Source: Prorocentrum cordatum (lineage: Eukaryota; Sar; Dinophyceae; Prorocentrales; Prorocentraceae). From it: a stretch of DNA of 35,000 nucleotides. Position numbers and translations under genes: made by a program. A model generated the notes under the pieces. That model saw nothing but the letters and a program-made list of their open reading frames with translations, did no database searches and had not been told where the DNA came from. The first letter of the stretch is position 1, and each line of letters opens with the position of its first letter. The stretch covers positions 295,001-330,000 of the forward strand of contig CAUYUJ010018638.1 of the NCBI GenBank assembly GCA_963575745.1, read 5' to 3'. This document shows, piece by piece, positions 11,474 through 20,351 of the stretch.

Positions 11474-12361
11474 TTTAACGCTTCCCTCACCTTCCCCATC
11501 CTTTTTCTTCCTGCTCGTCCTCGCTCCCCTCTCCGGGCCGGGGTGGCGAAAGGGCCGCCGGCGCCCACGGGGGCACTTCCGTACCTCCGGGCGTGCCCGC
11601 GCACCAGGGGGGGGGGGGGAGGGAAGGGGGAGGACTGCCGTCAGCGCGCAGCGAAGGATGCAAAGGCACTGAGGGGCCATGTTGGTTGACGTTCTTCGAA
11701 CGGGGCTGGCAAGCGGAAGTCGCCAAGAATGGGCCGAAGGGGCAAGGGTGCAAGGGCAACCTTGCAAGATTGCGCATCCTTACGATGCGCTCTGACCGCA
11801 GAGTCACAAACAACCGCACAAACATACACGGTCGGATGTCCGCGCGGTGTTCTTGGATCCGCACTGGGCTTATGTTGTTCCCATCCTACTTAAGGACCAC
11901 ATCCCAGGAATAATTTCGAGCACCCAGAAAGAGTGTCTCCCAGTGTTGAAACAGTGTCGAAACAGTGTTGACACAGTGTCGGGCGAGTGTCTCCCAGGGC
12001 CTGACACGTGAAAACCCTTAAGTTTCGGTAATTGTTTGACCGCTCGAAATTCTTCCTGGTGATCAGAGCTAAAGTAGGTTGGAGCATCATAACATTGGGC
12101 CAAGAGATCCGCGCGGAAACGCGCGTGGGGCGCCGCCGGGGGGCGCCGCCAACGCCCGGCACAGATCCACATGAAATCTGCGCGAACCTCGGAAAGAGTA
12201 TGCTCTTGCCGTTTCTTCTCTCTGCTGTGGCCCGCGACAGGGCTCCTCACTTCCTCGAGACAACATGAGACGCACAGAGACTTGCTTATACATGTACGTC
12301 CATCTGGGAGGGGCGCGCACCCGACCCGAACAGATAGCATACCCACATATGATAGAACGTA
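11474..12361. other. Intronic spacer with a short ACAGTGT minisatellite
   Basis: At about 11940-11990 the motif ACAGTGTYGA recurs four times at 11-13-base spacing. A poly-G run of about 13 lies at 11608-11620. A minus-strand frame at about 12005-12075 contains FRAVKQLPK, resembling the kinase ATP-lysine motif, but it lies inside the proposed intron and I do not call it. Confidence 0.4.
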
Positions 12362-12534
12362 CAGTCAAAAACCCTAATAATGACGCGCGGTGAGGACGCA
12401 AGACCCTTGGAAGCCGAAGTTGGGATTTTTGGGGCGGCGGACGACGAAAACCCCAAGGACGCAAGAGCAAGGAAGAGCAAGGACGCAAGGGTACCCTGAG
12501 CAAAGTCGCGCGTCCTTGTTAGGGTTTTTGACTG
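12362..12534. mobile_element. Inverted-repeat element of 173 bp (second family)
   Basis: The left end CAGTCAAAAACCCTAATAAT and the right end (reverse complement CAGTCAAAAACCCTAACAAG) match over about 28 bases including the following GACGCGCG, with about three mismatches. The interior holds GGACGCAAG repeats and no coding frame. It is nested in the proposed kinase intron. A target duplication is not obvious. Confidence 0.7.
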
Positions 12535-12966
12535 ACCACCGCAAAGGAGGCGCGGTCAAATGCCGGGGGGGGGCAAAAGGCTCAGGCCCGGACCCGCGAG
12601 GCAGAGACAGAAGTGGGCCACGTTTGGATGCGGCCAGGGGGTCGGAGCTTGCCGGGAGAGAGGGGTGCGAGGCCAATTTGCTTCGAACCGGTCCCCAGAC
12701 TCCTCCCAGGCCACCGGAGACCAGGACACAGATAAACCAGGACACGGAAAACCCAGGAAACGACATCCTTCCCTGCAAAGTCGCATTTCGCAGCACCCCT
12801 GCACTTTTTGTTTGCTGCACCGCAGGATTCGGGTGTGTGTCCGGGCTTCACTGGGCTTATTTTGGACATGCTGCAGTTCAAACTTTGTTCGTTCGATGCC
12901 GTCTGGGAAGATTGGTTCCGAGGGATCTTGGGCGTCCGGGTCTAGCGTGTCCGGGTCTACGATTAG
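12535..12966. other. Intronic spacer, nothing recognised
   Basis: GC-rich unique sequence. Long open frames exist on both strands, but none shows a recognisable motif. Confidence 0.4.
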
Positions 12967-13136
12967 GTCGGGCGTGTCCCCCTACAGAGGGGTTTTGGAC
13001 GAAAAAGTGCAAATAGTTTCTTATTTTATTATCAAAAAGTATATGCAAAAAACGACTCAAAAATAGTCAACAAGTCTGCCCCAGACTATTTTGTTACTAT
13101 TTTTGAGTATTCCCCCTGTAGAGGGATAGGCCCGAC
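12967..13136. mobile_element. MITE-like element, copy 2
   Basis: Ends GTCGGGCGTGTCCCCCTACA and its inverse GTAGAGGGATAGGCCCGAC. The interior includes CCCCAGACTATTTTGTTAC. It is 170 bp, AT-rich inside and non-coding. Confidence 0.85.
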
Positions 13137-13363
13137 TCAAGTCTACGGGGCCAGTTGCAAATGCTCCCTCCGGAACCGTGTCTCACGGTCCCGGCCCGAG
13201 GGGCGGCCCCCCTGAGGGCCAAAAGAGGCAAGAGACCTTCCCACACCCAGACCCTCGGGCCTGCCCCCCCCAACCTCCCCCTCTGGCCAGAACAACCAGT
13301 GCTGGGCCACCTCGGACCCCCAGCGGGCTCCAGCTCCCAATCAGTCGTTGTGCCGTTTCGTCC
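13137..13363. other. Intronic spacer
   Basis: GC-rich unique sequence with no recognised motif. Confidence 0.35.
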
Positions 13364-13496
13364 TCTACTTCTTCTTCTTCTTCTTTTCGTGTGTCTTCTT
13401 CTTCTTCATCGTGTTTGTCTTCTTCTTCGTGTTTGTCTGCTGCTTCTTCTTCTTATTATTCTTCTTCGTGTTTGTCTTCTTCTTCTTCTTCCTCGA
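13364..13496 (+). repeat. (TTC)n array with TTCGTGTTTGTC interruptions
   Basis: CTTCTTCTTC runs are broken three to four times by TTCGTGTTTGTC or its variants. It lies inside the proposed intron, about 110 bp downstream of the small kinase exon on the minus strand. Confidence 0.9.
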
Positions 13497-13608
13497 AGGG
13501 CGAGGCGGGTGAAGGGCAGGCGGGGTGCTGCAGGGGAGGCGCGGCGACAGCCGGAATCTGCGGAGGGCCGGCGAGGAGCCCCGCGGCCGAAGCCGCCCGG
13601 GGGCGCGC

Positions 13609-13640
13609 CGGGAGTGCAGGTACTCTATCCGCATGATGGC
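13609..13640 (-). CDS. CK1-like protein kinase small exon (subdomain VIa)
   Basis: On the minus strand, following a pyrimidine-containing CGCCCGCAG acceptor, 32 bases encode AIMRIEYLHSR, with the Arg codon split across the junction. This matches the helix that precedes the catalytic loop in CK1 kinases, whose usual form is Q(M/A)I.RIEY(I/L)HS(K/R). The next exon (11146 downward) continues in phase with GIVHRDIKPEN. The exon start is uncertain: the frame is open further upstream, where it reads LALVLMPRPPAPRPQ, and a longer exon is possible. No upstream N-lobe exon (Gly-rich loop, ATP lysine) was recognised in the window. The match is short, so chance alone is possible, but the phase-perfect continuation supports it. 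Confidence 0.6.
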
Positions 13641-13731
13641 CTGCGGGCGCGGAGCTGGAGGCCTCGGCATGAGCACCAGCGCCAACACAGGGGCTTGCCT
13701 CCACAGGGGGGGCAGAGGATCCTAGAGTTAG

Positions 13732-13884
13732 GTCTGGCGTGTCCCCCCACGGAGGGATTCTCGACGACAAACTGCAAATTACCAAAAAAATACCCCAACA
13801 TGGTCAAACAATACTCAAAACATAGTCCCCAGACTATTTTTTGACTGTGTTTGAATATTCCCCCTGTATAGGGACAGGCCCGAC
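13732..13884. mobile_element. MITE-like element, copy 3
   Basis: Ends GTCTGGCGTGTCCCCCCACG and its inverse CTGTATAGGGACAGGCCCGAC. The interior has TCCCCAGACTATTTTTTGAC. It is 153 bp, about 90 bp upstream of the small kinase exon on the minus strand. Confidence 0.85.
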
Positions 13885-14296
13885 TTCATCCTAGCTGTCG
13901 GTGCTGACGGTCACATGTCCGCCACCTCTCGGGTCGGGCGAAAGGGGGGGATAGCAAAGGGGGGGGGTGAGAATCAGCTCACGCAGCTGATTTTCCCGGC
14001 GCCTCCCGGCGCCGGAGGCGGCCATGTATCGAGGAATGGGCCCCTCGGTGAGGCCGAAACCAGCTGCATGCAGCAAATTTCGTACCCCCCCCTCTCCCAA
14101 TCCCCCCCCTTTCGCCCGGCCCGAACCTCGGCAGCCCAAAGATTACCACCCTCACCGAGATCGGCTCTCTCCCTCCCTCGGTGGGGGGCACACCGCCGAT
14201 GCTGGCGTCGGTGTCAGCCGCGAGGCCTGCGACGAAGGGGAGGAGCAGAGAGCGCAGCAGCTCGGACCAAGGGTTCGTCCTGGCGCGCAGGATACA
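13885..14296. other. Spacer, possible exon not identified
   Basis: GC-rich unique DNA. A minus-strand frame of 123 codons crosses it and meets a GTGAGG donor-like site near 14155, but I recognise no motif. Confidence 0.3.
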
Positions 14297-14452
14297 AGCG
14301 GGCCTGTCCCCCCTACAGGGGGATGTTGGGCGACAAATGAAAAGCTTCAAACAACAACTCCCAAATAATCAAACAAATATCAAAAAAACATCGTCCCCTG
14401 AACATTTCTGTACTATTTTCGAATGTGCCTCCTGTAGGGGGAAGGGCCCGAT
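14297..14452. mobile_element. MITE-like element, copy 4
   Basis: Ends AGCGGGCCTGTCCCCCCTAC and its inverse TGTAGGGGGAAGGGCCCGAT. The interior GTCCCCTGAACATTTCTGTAC is a diverged form of the family signature. It is 156 bp long. Confidence 0.75.
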
Positions 14453-14823
14453 TCAATTCAAGCGCCCGCTGTGCCAGCCCCACACCGGCGGGAGGCGCCG
14501 CTGTCGTGACGGGAGTGGATAAGCCTTCCCCTGGCGCGGCCGAAATGGAACCCGACTGGAAAAGCTGGCGGGTTGTGGCGATCAAGAGGGGGGGGAGAAG
14601 AGAGCGGGGGTGCGGAACCTGTTTGTTGGTGGAGGGGGAGAGGGAGAGACAGAGAGAGAGAGAGAAGAAACAAACAACAACGAACAACAAACAAAAAGAC
14701 AACAGCTCATTCGAGATCCAAGAAGCCCGGGCGGATCGCCAACAGTTTGTGCTTATGCCGTTTGTGGCATTCAGGAGATTAGCGGCCTCCTAGACGGGGT
14801 CGGAGTAGAGGGCTCGGAGGATC
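14453..14823. other. Spacer with a short purine tract
   Basis: Includes a GA-rich run at about 14625-14700. A plus-strand frame contains WRVVAIKR, which looks like a kinase ATP-lysine motif, but it is on the strand opposite to the kinase exons and is probably chance. Confidence 0.35.
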
Positions 14824-14911
14824 GCGCTGCATCGCCGATACATCGCCGATGCATCGGCGATGCATCGGTGATGCACCCGCGATGCATCGGCGGTGCACCG
14901 CGATCTTCCGA
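14824..14911 (+). repeat. Palindromic short repeat, GATGCATCG
   Basis: CGATGCATCGG and variants (GATACATCG, GGTGATGCACC) recur about every 10-12 bases. The core CGATGCATCG is self-complementary. Confidence 0.85.
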
Positions 14912-15204
14912 CCTCATCTGGGAGGCCGATGCGTCGGCAACCCCACCAGCTTCGACCTTCGGCGGTGGACAAACCTCCCTGTGGTAAACCTCCCTTTCAT
15001 GACAGCGGCCCAGGACCGAAACCGACGGACCTGGACCCGCCACACCGGCGGCCGCGACGCCCTCCCGCGGACCGAAAACGGCCAGTTCGCTGATCGACGT
15101 GTCCGGGCAGAAGGTCCATCGACCTCCGAGACCTCATCCACCCGTCCACCCCTCCTCTGGGCCCCTAAGGGAGCCCCGTTCAGGGCCCCCAAGGTCAGGC
15201 ACAG

Positions 15205-15354
15205 GAAAGGGAGGACGAGGAGGAGGAGGAGGAGGAGGAGAAGGAGGAGGAGGAGGAGGAGGAGGATGGGGGAGAGGAGGACGAGGAGGGAGAGGAGGAG
15301 GGAGGAGGAGGAGGAGGAGGAGGAGGAGAGGAGGAGTAGGAGGAGGAGGAGGAG
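15205..15354 (+). repeat. Polypurine (GGA)n tract
   Basis: About 150 bases of almost pure G and A, mainly GGA with GAGG interruptions. The matching pyrimidine tract lies about 200 bases downstream. Confidence 0.95.
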
Positions 15355-15557
15355 GCCTGGGACGCCCCAGCACAGCACGACGCGACTCACGCAGCGGCAG
15401 CGGCGCGGGGCGGCCACGGCCGCCCCTTCGGGGCGGCGGGGGCGGCGGGGCGGCCACGGGGCGCCCCGCGAGCCGAGAGGCCGCCGAGCCCCCGCCGGCC
15501 CGGGGCGAGGCGGCGTGAGGGACTCGTGGCTGCCCCCCTTGTCCACCGCCCCCTGTT
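15355..15557 (+). other. GC-rich centre with a strong hairpin
   Basis: Between the two tracts is a very GC-rich segment. GCCGCCCC-TTC-GGGGCGGC at about 15420-15438 is a perfect 8-base stem with a 3-base loop. No gene was recognised. Confidence 0.5.
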
Positions 15558-15835
15558 GGCTCCCCCCCTCCCCCTCCTCCTCCTCCCCCCTCCTCCTCCC
15601 CCTCCTCCTCCTCCCCCTCCTCGTCCTCCTCCCTCCTCCTCCTCCTCCTCCTCCTCCTCCCTCCGTCCTCCTCCTCCTCCTCCTCCTCCCCCTCCTCCTC
15701 CTCCCCCTCCTCCTCCTCCCCCCTCCTCCTCCTCCCCCTCCTCTCCTCCTCCTCCTCCCCTCCTCCTCTCCCCTCCTCCTCCTCCTCCTCCTCCTCCTCC
15801 TCCCCCTCCTCCTCCTCCTCCTCCTCCTCCGCCTC
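15558..15835 (+). repeat. Polypyrimidine (CTC)n tract
   Basis: About 280 bases almost purely C and T (CTCCTC with CCCC interruptions). It is complementary in kind to the purine tract upstream, so the pair can fold back. Confidence 0.95.
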
Positions 15836-16796
15836 TTTAAACGGGGCTGGGTTTGTGGTTTTGCAAGGTTTGCGGGAGCTTTGCAGCTGAATAGCTTGCA
15901 CATCTCGGCAAGGAATGCAGCACACACCTCGACGCTAATCGAATCGGTTATCGTAAACGTATTCTCCAGAGGCTATGGCCGAAGGTCTACAGCAAGCGAG
16001 AGCCGGCCAGAAGAGCCAGGAAGCAGCAAACTGTAGCCTGCTTCCCCATAGTGACCGACAATAACCCGTAACTACCTGACTCTCTCCTCCCTCCTTCCCC
16101 CCCCCCTGTCCACCTCCCCCAAGGGCTAAATATCCCACTACAGGAGGGGGGGGAAGCTCGCAACAGCACTTCCAGGGCCCTCATGATTGCCCAAATGAGC
16201 CATCGCGCCTAAAGGGCCGCCGAAATTCGCGAAGATGGTCGAAGGTGCCTACTTACATAGCCTCGGACGGCCCAATACTACTCCTGGATGACCCAGACAA
16301 GCCTCAACCCGACGCCACCATGGTCCCAAGAGGCCACTAGAGGTTCAAATATGGCTTCGTTGGGGGATTACCGAGAGCCACAACTCGTCAACTCCGCTTC
16401 GCCTGTTCGAATTCGCTTATGTATCTCATCATTCTACTTACCCGAGATAGGTCTTTAGAGCCCCCCACAATACTGGACCACCCTACAATCTGGAAACAAA
16501 TTGTATATTCGGCGACCTCATTGAGGGGCTGGGGTCCCACCAATAGTGGAAAATCTGTATCTCTCTGCGGCACTGGCCTCACAACGACGACGACGACGAG
16601 ATAAATGAGATTGTGAGCAACGCCTTTGGCGAAGAATGTGTCCAGACATGTTGCAACCCTCCTACAACCTTGCTCACAGTCCCTGTCGTGCAGGGGAGAA
16701 ACAATCCCCAAATACCAGCCGGCCGCTCTGCGGTTGATCGGGAGTTTCTGTATATAGAAGAAGGTGCGTGCGCTTGTTGGCGAGGGTGAGGATGAC
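15836..16796. other. Mostly unique spacer
   Basis: No repeat array. It has a relatively balanced composition, with one putative exon noted separately. A CCCACTACAGGAGGGGGGG stretch near 16133-16155 vaguely resembles a MITE end but lacks a partner. Confidence 0.35.
16442..16577 (-). CDS. Putative exon, unknown protein
   Basis: On the minus strand an open segment ends exactly at a perfect GTAAGT donor (complement of 16436-16441) and can begin at an AG near 16578. The peptide starts RPVPQRDTDFPLLVG and ends SSIVGGSKDLSR. Its composition is balanced and unlike the repeats around it. I do not recognise the family. Whether it belongs to the same gene as the kinase exons is unknown. Support rests only on the donor site and composition. 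Confidence 0.2.
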
Positions 16797-16958
16797 GTTC
16801 CTCCTCCTCCTCCTCCTCCTCCTCCTCCTCCTCCTCCTCCTCCTCCTCCATCCTTCTCTTGCCTCCGTCTGTCCTCCTCCACCCCGCAGCTCCATCATCT
16901 TCTCCTCCTCCTCCTCCTCCTCCTCCTCCTCCTCCTCCTCCTCCTCCTCCTCATTCCT
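16797..16958 (+). repeat. (CTC)n microsatellite, two runs
   Basis: Two long CTC runs (about 16797-16850 and 16903-16958) flank a short unique segment and lead into the satellite that follows. Confidence 0.95.
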
Positions 16959-16961
16959 CCT

Positions 16962-18306
16962 CTGGGCACCTCCCCCGGGGCGCGGATCCACCGGATCTGT
17001 CCGGATCTGTCCGGAAACGGTGCCGGATGCCGCTCTGGGCTCCTCTGGGCACCTCCCCCGGGGCCGGTTTTGTGAGGATGTCTCAAGCGAGGGCGCCGGT
17101 TTGGGATTCGTCACCGGATCCAGCGGATCCAGCCGGATCTGTCCGGAAACGGTGCCGGAGGCCGCTCTGGGCTCCTCTGGGCACCTCCCCCGGGGCCGGT
17201 TTTGTGAGGATGTCTCAAGCGAGGGCGCCGGTTTGGGATTCGTCACCGGCGGATCCAGGATCCAGCGGATCTGTCCGGAAACGGTGCCGGAGGCCGCTCT
17301 GGGCTCCTCTGGGCACCTCCCCCGGGGCCGGTTTTGTGAGGATGTCTCAAGCGAGGCGCCGCGTCACCGGATTTGGGAAACGGTGCCGTCTGGGCTCCTC
17401 TGGGCACCTCCCCCGGATTTTGTGATGTCTCAAGCGAGGGCGCCGGTCGTCACCGGATCCAGCGGATCCAGCGGATCCGGAAAACGGTGCCGGAGGCCGC
17501 TCTGGGCTCCTCTGGGCACCTCCCCCGGGGCCGGTTTTGTGAGGATGTCTCAAGCGAGGGCGCCGGTTTGGGATTCGTCGGCGGATCCACCGGATCCAGC
17601 GGATCCAGCGGATCCAGGGATCTGTCCGGAAACGGTGCCGGAGGCCGCTCTGGGCTCCTCTGGGCACCTCCCCCGGGGCCGGTTTTGTGAGGATGTCTCA
17701 AGCGAGGGCGCCGGTTTGGGATTCGTCACGGATCCAGGATCCAGCGGATCTGTCCGGAAACGGTGCCGGAGGCCGCTCTGGGCTCCTCTGGGCACCTCCC
17801 CCGGGGCCGGTTTTGTGAGGATGTCTCAAGCGAGGGCGCCGGTTTGGGATTCGTCGGCGGATCCAGCGGATCCGTCCGGAAACGGTGCCGGAGGCCGCTC
17901 TGGGCTCCTCTGGGCACCTCCCCCGGGGCCGGTTTTGTGAGGATGTCTCAAGCGAGGGCGCCGGTTTGGGATTCGTCACCGGATCCAGGATCCACCGGAT
18001 CTGTCCGGAAACGGTGCCGGAGGCCGCTCTGGGCTCCTCTGGGCACCTCCCCCGGGGCCGGTTTTGTGAGGATGTCTCAAGCGAGGGCGCCGGTTTGGGA
18101 TTCGTCACCGGATCCAGCGGATCCAGCGGATCCGTCCGGAAACGGTGCCGGAGGCCGCTCTGGGCTCCTCTGGGCACCTCCCCCGGGGCCGGTTTTGTGA
18201 GGATGTCTCAAGCGAGGGCGCCGGTTTGGGATTCGTCACCGGATCCAGCGGATCCAGCGGATCCACCGGATCTCCGGAAACGGTGCCGGAGGCCGCTCTG
18301 GACTCG
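16962..18306 (+). repeat. Satellite array, 91-147 bp units rich in GGATCC, about 11 copies
   Basis: The landmark TCCTCTGGGCACCTCCCCCG recurs at about 17041, 17173, 17304, 17395, 17508, 17655, 17785, 17906, 18034 and 18166, with a partial start at 16966 and a partial last unit. The unit body (GGAAACGGTGCCGGAGGCC, GGTTTTGTGAGGATGTCTC, GTTTGGGATTCGTC) is almost invariant. Length differences come mainly from a variable number of GGATCCAGC or GGATCCACC sub-repeats, plus two deleted units at 17340-17460. Frames on both strands are open for up to 390 codons, but several frames are equally open. Confidence 0.95.
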
Positions 18307-18399
18307 TGCTCTTCGCGCCGGGGGTGAGGATGACGTGAGTTCCACAGAAACTCCCTCAAATTAACCAGCCCGCCCAATACTTGAGGGAACAGCACCTCT

Positions 18400-18505
18400 G
18401 CCGTGACGACGACGATGACGATTACGAATACGATTGCGACTACGATCGCGAATCAAATCCCGATTATAATCACGATTGCAATCACGACTACAATCGCAAC
18501 CACTG
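18400..18505 (+). repeat. Degenerate 6-bp repeat, (ACGATT)n-like
   Basis: ACGATG, ACGATT, ACGAAT, GCGACT, ACGATC and CACGAT follow one another at 6-base spacing. Flanking CCAGCCCGCCCAATACTTGAGGGAAC (18365-18390) recurs in diverged form at 18606-18632. Confidence 0.8.
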
Positions 18506-18639
18506 ATTCCGAGTGCAATCCTCATGAGAAGGTGCTCACAAACCCTATCGCGTGTTGTTTAGTACCCAATGGACTATTCCTGGGGGGACGAGCCCCCCAA
18601 CATTAACCAACCCACCCAACAATAGAGGGAACATCATAA

Positions 18640-19085
18640 CCGCCGCGACGACGAAGACCACAAGGAGGAGCAGCAGGAGGAGCAGGGGGGGAAGTGAAGA
18701 ATGAGGATGAGAAGGACCAGAAGGAGGAGGAAGGGCGAGTTTGCGCCCCGCCGGGAGAAGCAGGGCGGGACCCAGAACTAACGATCAAGAGATGCCCGAG
18801 ATATGGTCTGCTGAGGCCCCCGAAAGAATCCAAGGGCCGTCCAAGATACCCCAGACGGTCAAAAATACCCCCAGGACAATCCAAAGATAGCCCCGACGGC
18901 TCCTGTCTGGTGTTCAACGACGGCCCTTGCACGACTCGAACTCTTCTCAAGACCGGCTCACGACTGCACGATCGTCCTCCACGCGGCCTCCAGACCCTGC
19001 AACATCGCAAAAAGCCATCCGAAGGGACGCCAATGAGGCTCTCAAGGCCCCCCAAAAGTTCCCACACGGTCCCACGATGGCTAGG
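18640..19085 (+). repeat. GA-rich tract and degenerate 11-bp (CAAGA-type) array
   Basis: A GGAGGAGCAGG and GAGAAGGA tract (18660-18735) is followed by CCAAG/CCCAAAG motifs at about 11-base spacing. It is more diverged than the arrays at 2000 and 27760. A short related run lies at 19390-19455. Confidence 0.55.
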
Positions 19086-19572
19086 TGACAAGCTCAAACC
19101 TTCGATCATACCCTGTGTCCAGGCCTCTCCTCAACACCCCACTGATTGGGAGACGTGGGAGCTGGTTCCCCCCTGGGGGCCCGCCGTGACTTTCGCTTTG
19201 CGGGACCACTATTGCGGTCTGCTGTCGAGGTTCATGCTCTCACCGCCCCCTCACACTCATTACCCCTACTGGCGGTTCTCCTCCTCCTCCTCCTCCGCCG
19301 TATGCTCTTCCCCCTCCTCGTAAAACCTTTCCGCTTGCGCCTCACGTGCGTATATGATTATGTAATCCTGCTGCTGCTTAGGACTCTCAGGGAGGACCCA
19401 AGGTGCCCCCAGGCACACTCCCAAGGGGCCTCCAAGGGAGCACGAGAGAGGGCCAAACACTGAGGCTCTTACCTCAAGAATTTCCACCTCCTCCTGCCTC
19501 CGCGCCGCTCCTGGACACCACATGGTCTGCACCAGGCGACGGCGCGGTGCCCGGAAGTCAACGGGACCTGGA
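19086..19572. other. Spacer, nothing recognised
   Basis: Contains a short CTCCTC run at 19280-19300 and the short CAAGG run noted above. No gene signal was recognised. Confidence 0.35.
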
Positions 19573-19777
19573 TGCGGGCAATCTTTATATCCATATCCAG
19601 GGCGTCTTGGACTTTCGTGGAAGGGGCGCCGCAAGGCCGAGGCGCACTGGATATGGATAAAATTCGAGCCTCTAGTAGGGGCCTGATTTTTATCCATGTC
19701 CAGAGCTCCTCGGCTTTCTGGGGAATGGAGCCCGAAACCCAAAGCTGCAGTGGATATGGACACAAGGTTTGCCCGCA
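19573..19777. repeat. Nested fold-back: two 72-nt hairpins inside a 205-bp inverted repeat
   Basis: TATCCATATCCAG at 19588-19600 pairs perfectly with CTGGATATGGATA at 19647-19659. TATCCATGTCCA at 19691-19702 pairs with TGGATATGGACA at 19751-19762. The outer TGCGGGCAA (19573) pairs with TTGCCCGCA (19769-19777). The first hairpin extends inward by further pairing (TCTTGG with CCGAGG). It could be a non-autonomous element or the source of a hairpin RNA. Confidence 0.65.
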
Positions 19778-20351
19778 CTGGAGCCGAGAGCGTGAGTGCC
19801 AAGCGGGGCTGGTCGATAGCCCCCTGTGGGTGCTCTGCGGTGACCGGCCTGGGACTGCGGGGCACGTGCGTTGGAGGCATTGTCCTTGCATGCGGGGCTG
19901 TCGACGGGACTGCGGCGTGTCACCGTGTCCCCTCTGCTTCGCGCTGGAGCGCGGGCCCGCGAAGGCTGGCCTCTCAGGAGCCGCTGCCCAACATCCGACC
20001 CGTGTGTATGGTGCGGAGGCGCAGGAGGGGGCGGAGGAGGAGGGACAGGGACCAGCGGTGACTAGCGGAGCTATCTTCCAGCACCTCGCCCCGCCCCGTC
20101 CACGCCGCTTGCACGGCAACGTCATGATTCCTCCGTTCGCGGTGGTACTCGTCACCCTTGGCCAAGGCAGGTACATGGCCTGGCTCGCTCGACTCCACGC
20201 GTGCTTGTCGGAAGAGCGCGCGTACAACACACCTCCGCAATGAAACGAAGACCATGGCGAAGGACACTCTAGACCGCCTACGGAATGGTTGGGCGCCCCA
20301 GATCTCCCAAGGCTTCCCGGAGGAAGGGCTGGGGGGGAAGACTAGTGTAAA
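19778..20351. other. Spacer with unrecognised open frames
   Basis: A plus-strand frame ending at 20243 reads through Cys-rich then hydrophobic sequence (GNVMIPPFAVVLVTLGQG) and stops at TGA. No family was recognised, and its 5' part overlaps the fold-back, so I do not call it a gene. Confidence 0.3.

Larger units (their letters stand above)
11147..13608 (-). other. Proposed GC-AG intron between the two kinase exons (2462 bp)
   Basis: Joining the minus-strand exon ending ...TCCCG at 13609 to the exon starting GGGCATC at 11146 gives an uninterrupted kinase motif. The intron would start GCGCGCC and end GCGCGCCAG, so it is GC-AG, and its two ends share a near-identical direct repeat of 10-11 bases. 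It contains two MITE copies and a separate inverted-repeat element. The boundaries are inferred by motif continuity only. Confidence 0.55.

Noticed and set aside
11474-11500. Poly-purine GAGGACGAGCAGGAAGAAAAAGG (minus strand) ending at GTGAGG considered as an exon end
   Set aside because: The donor-like site abuts the MITE and lies inside the proposed kinase intron; the upstream peptide has no motif.
12005-12075. Minus-strand FRAVKQLPK, resembling the kinase ATP-lysine motif
   Set aside because: It lies between the VIa and VIb exons, where subdomain II cannot belong in gene order, and no Gly-rich loop precedes it.
14560-14592. Plus-strand WRVVAIKR, resembling a kinase VAIK motif
   Set aside because: It is on the strand opposite to the kinase exons, and no other kinase motif is near it on that strand.
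15134-15927. Long frames of poly-Pro/Leu, poly-Gly/Arg and poly-Glu over the GGA and CTC tracts
   Set aside because: Simple-sequence translation with no conserved domain; all frames are open.
16768-17940. 390-codon plus-strand frame over the GGATCC satellite
   Set aside because: The same units are read in different frames along the array as unit length changes, and two frames on each strand are open. It begins in (CTC)n.
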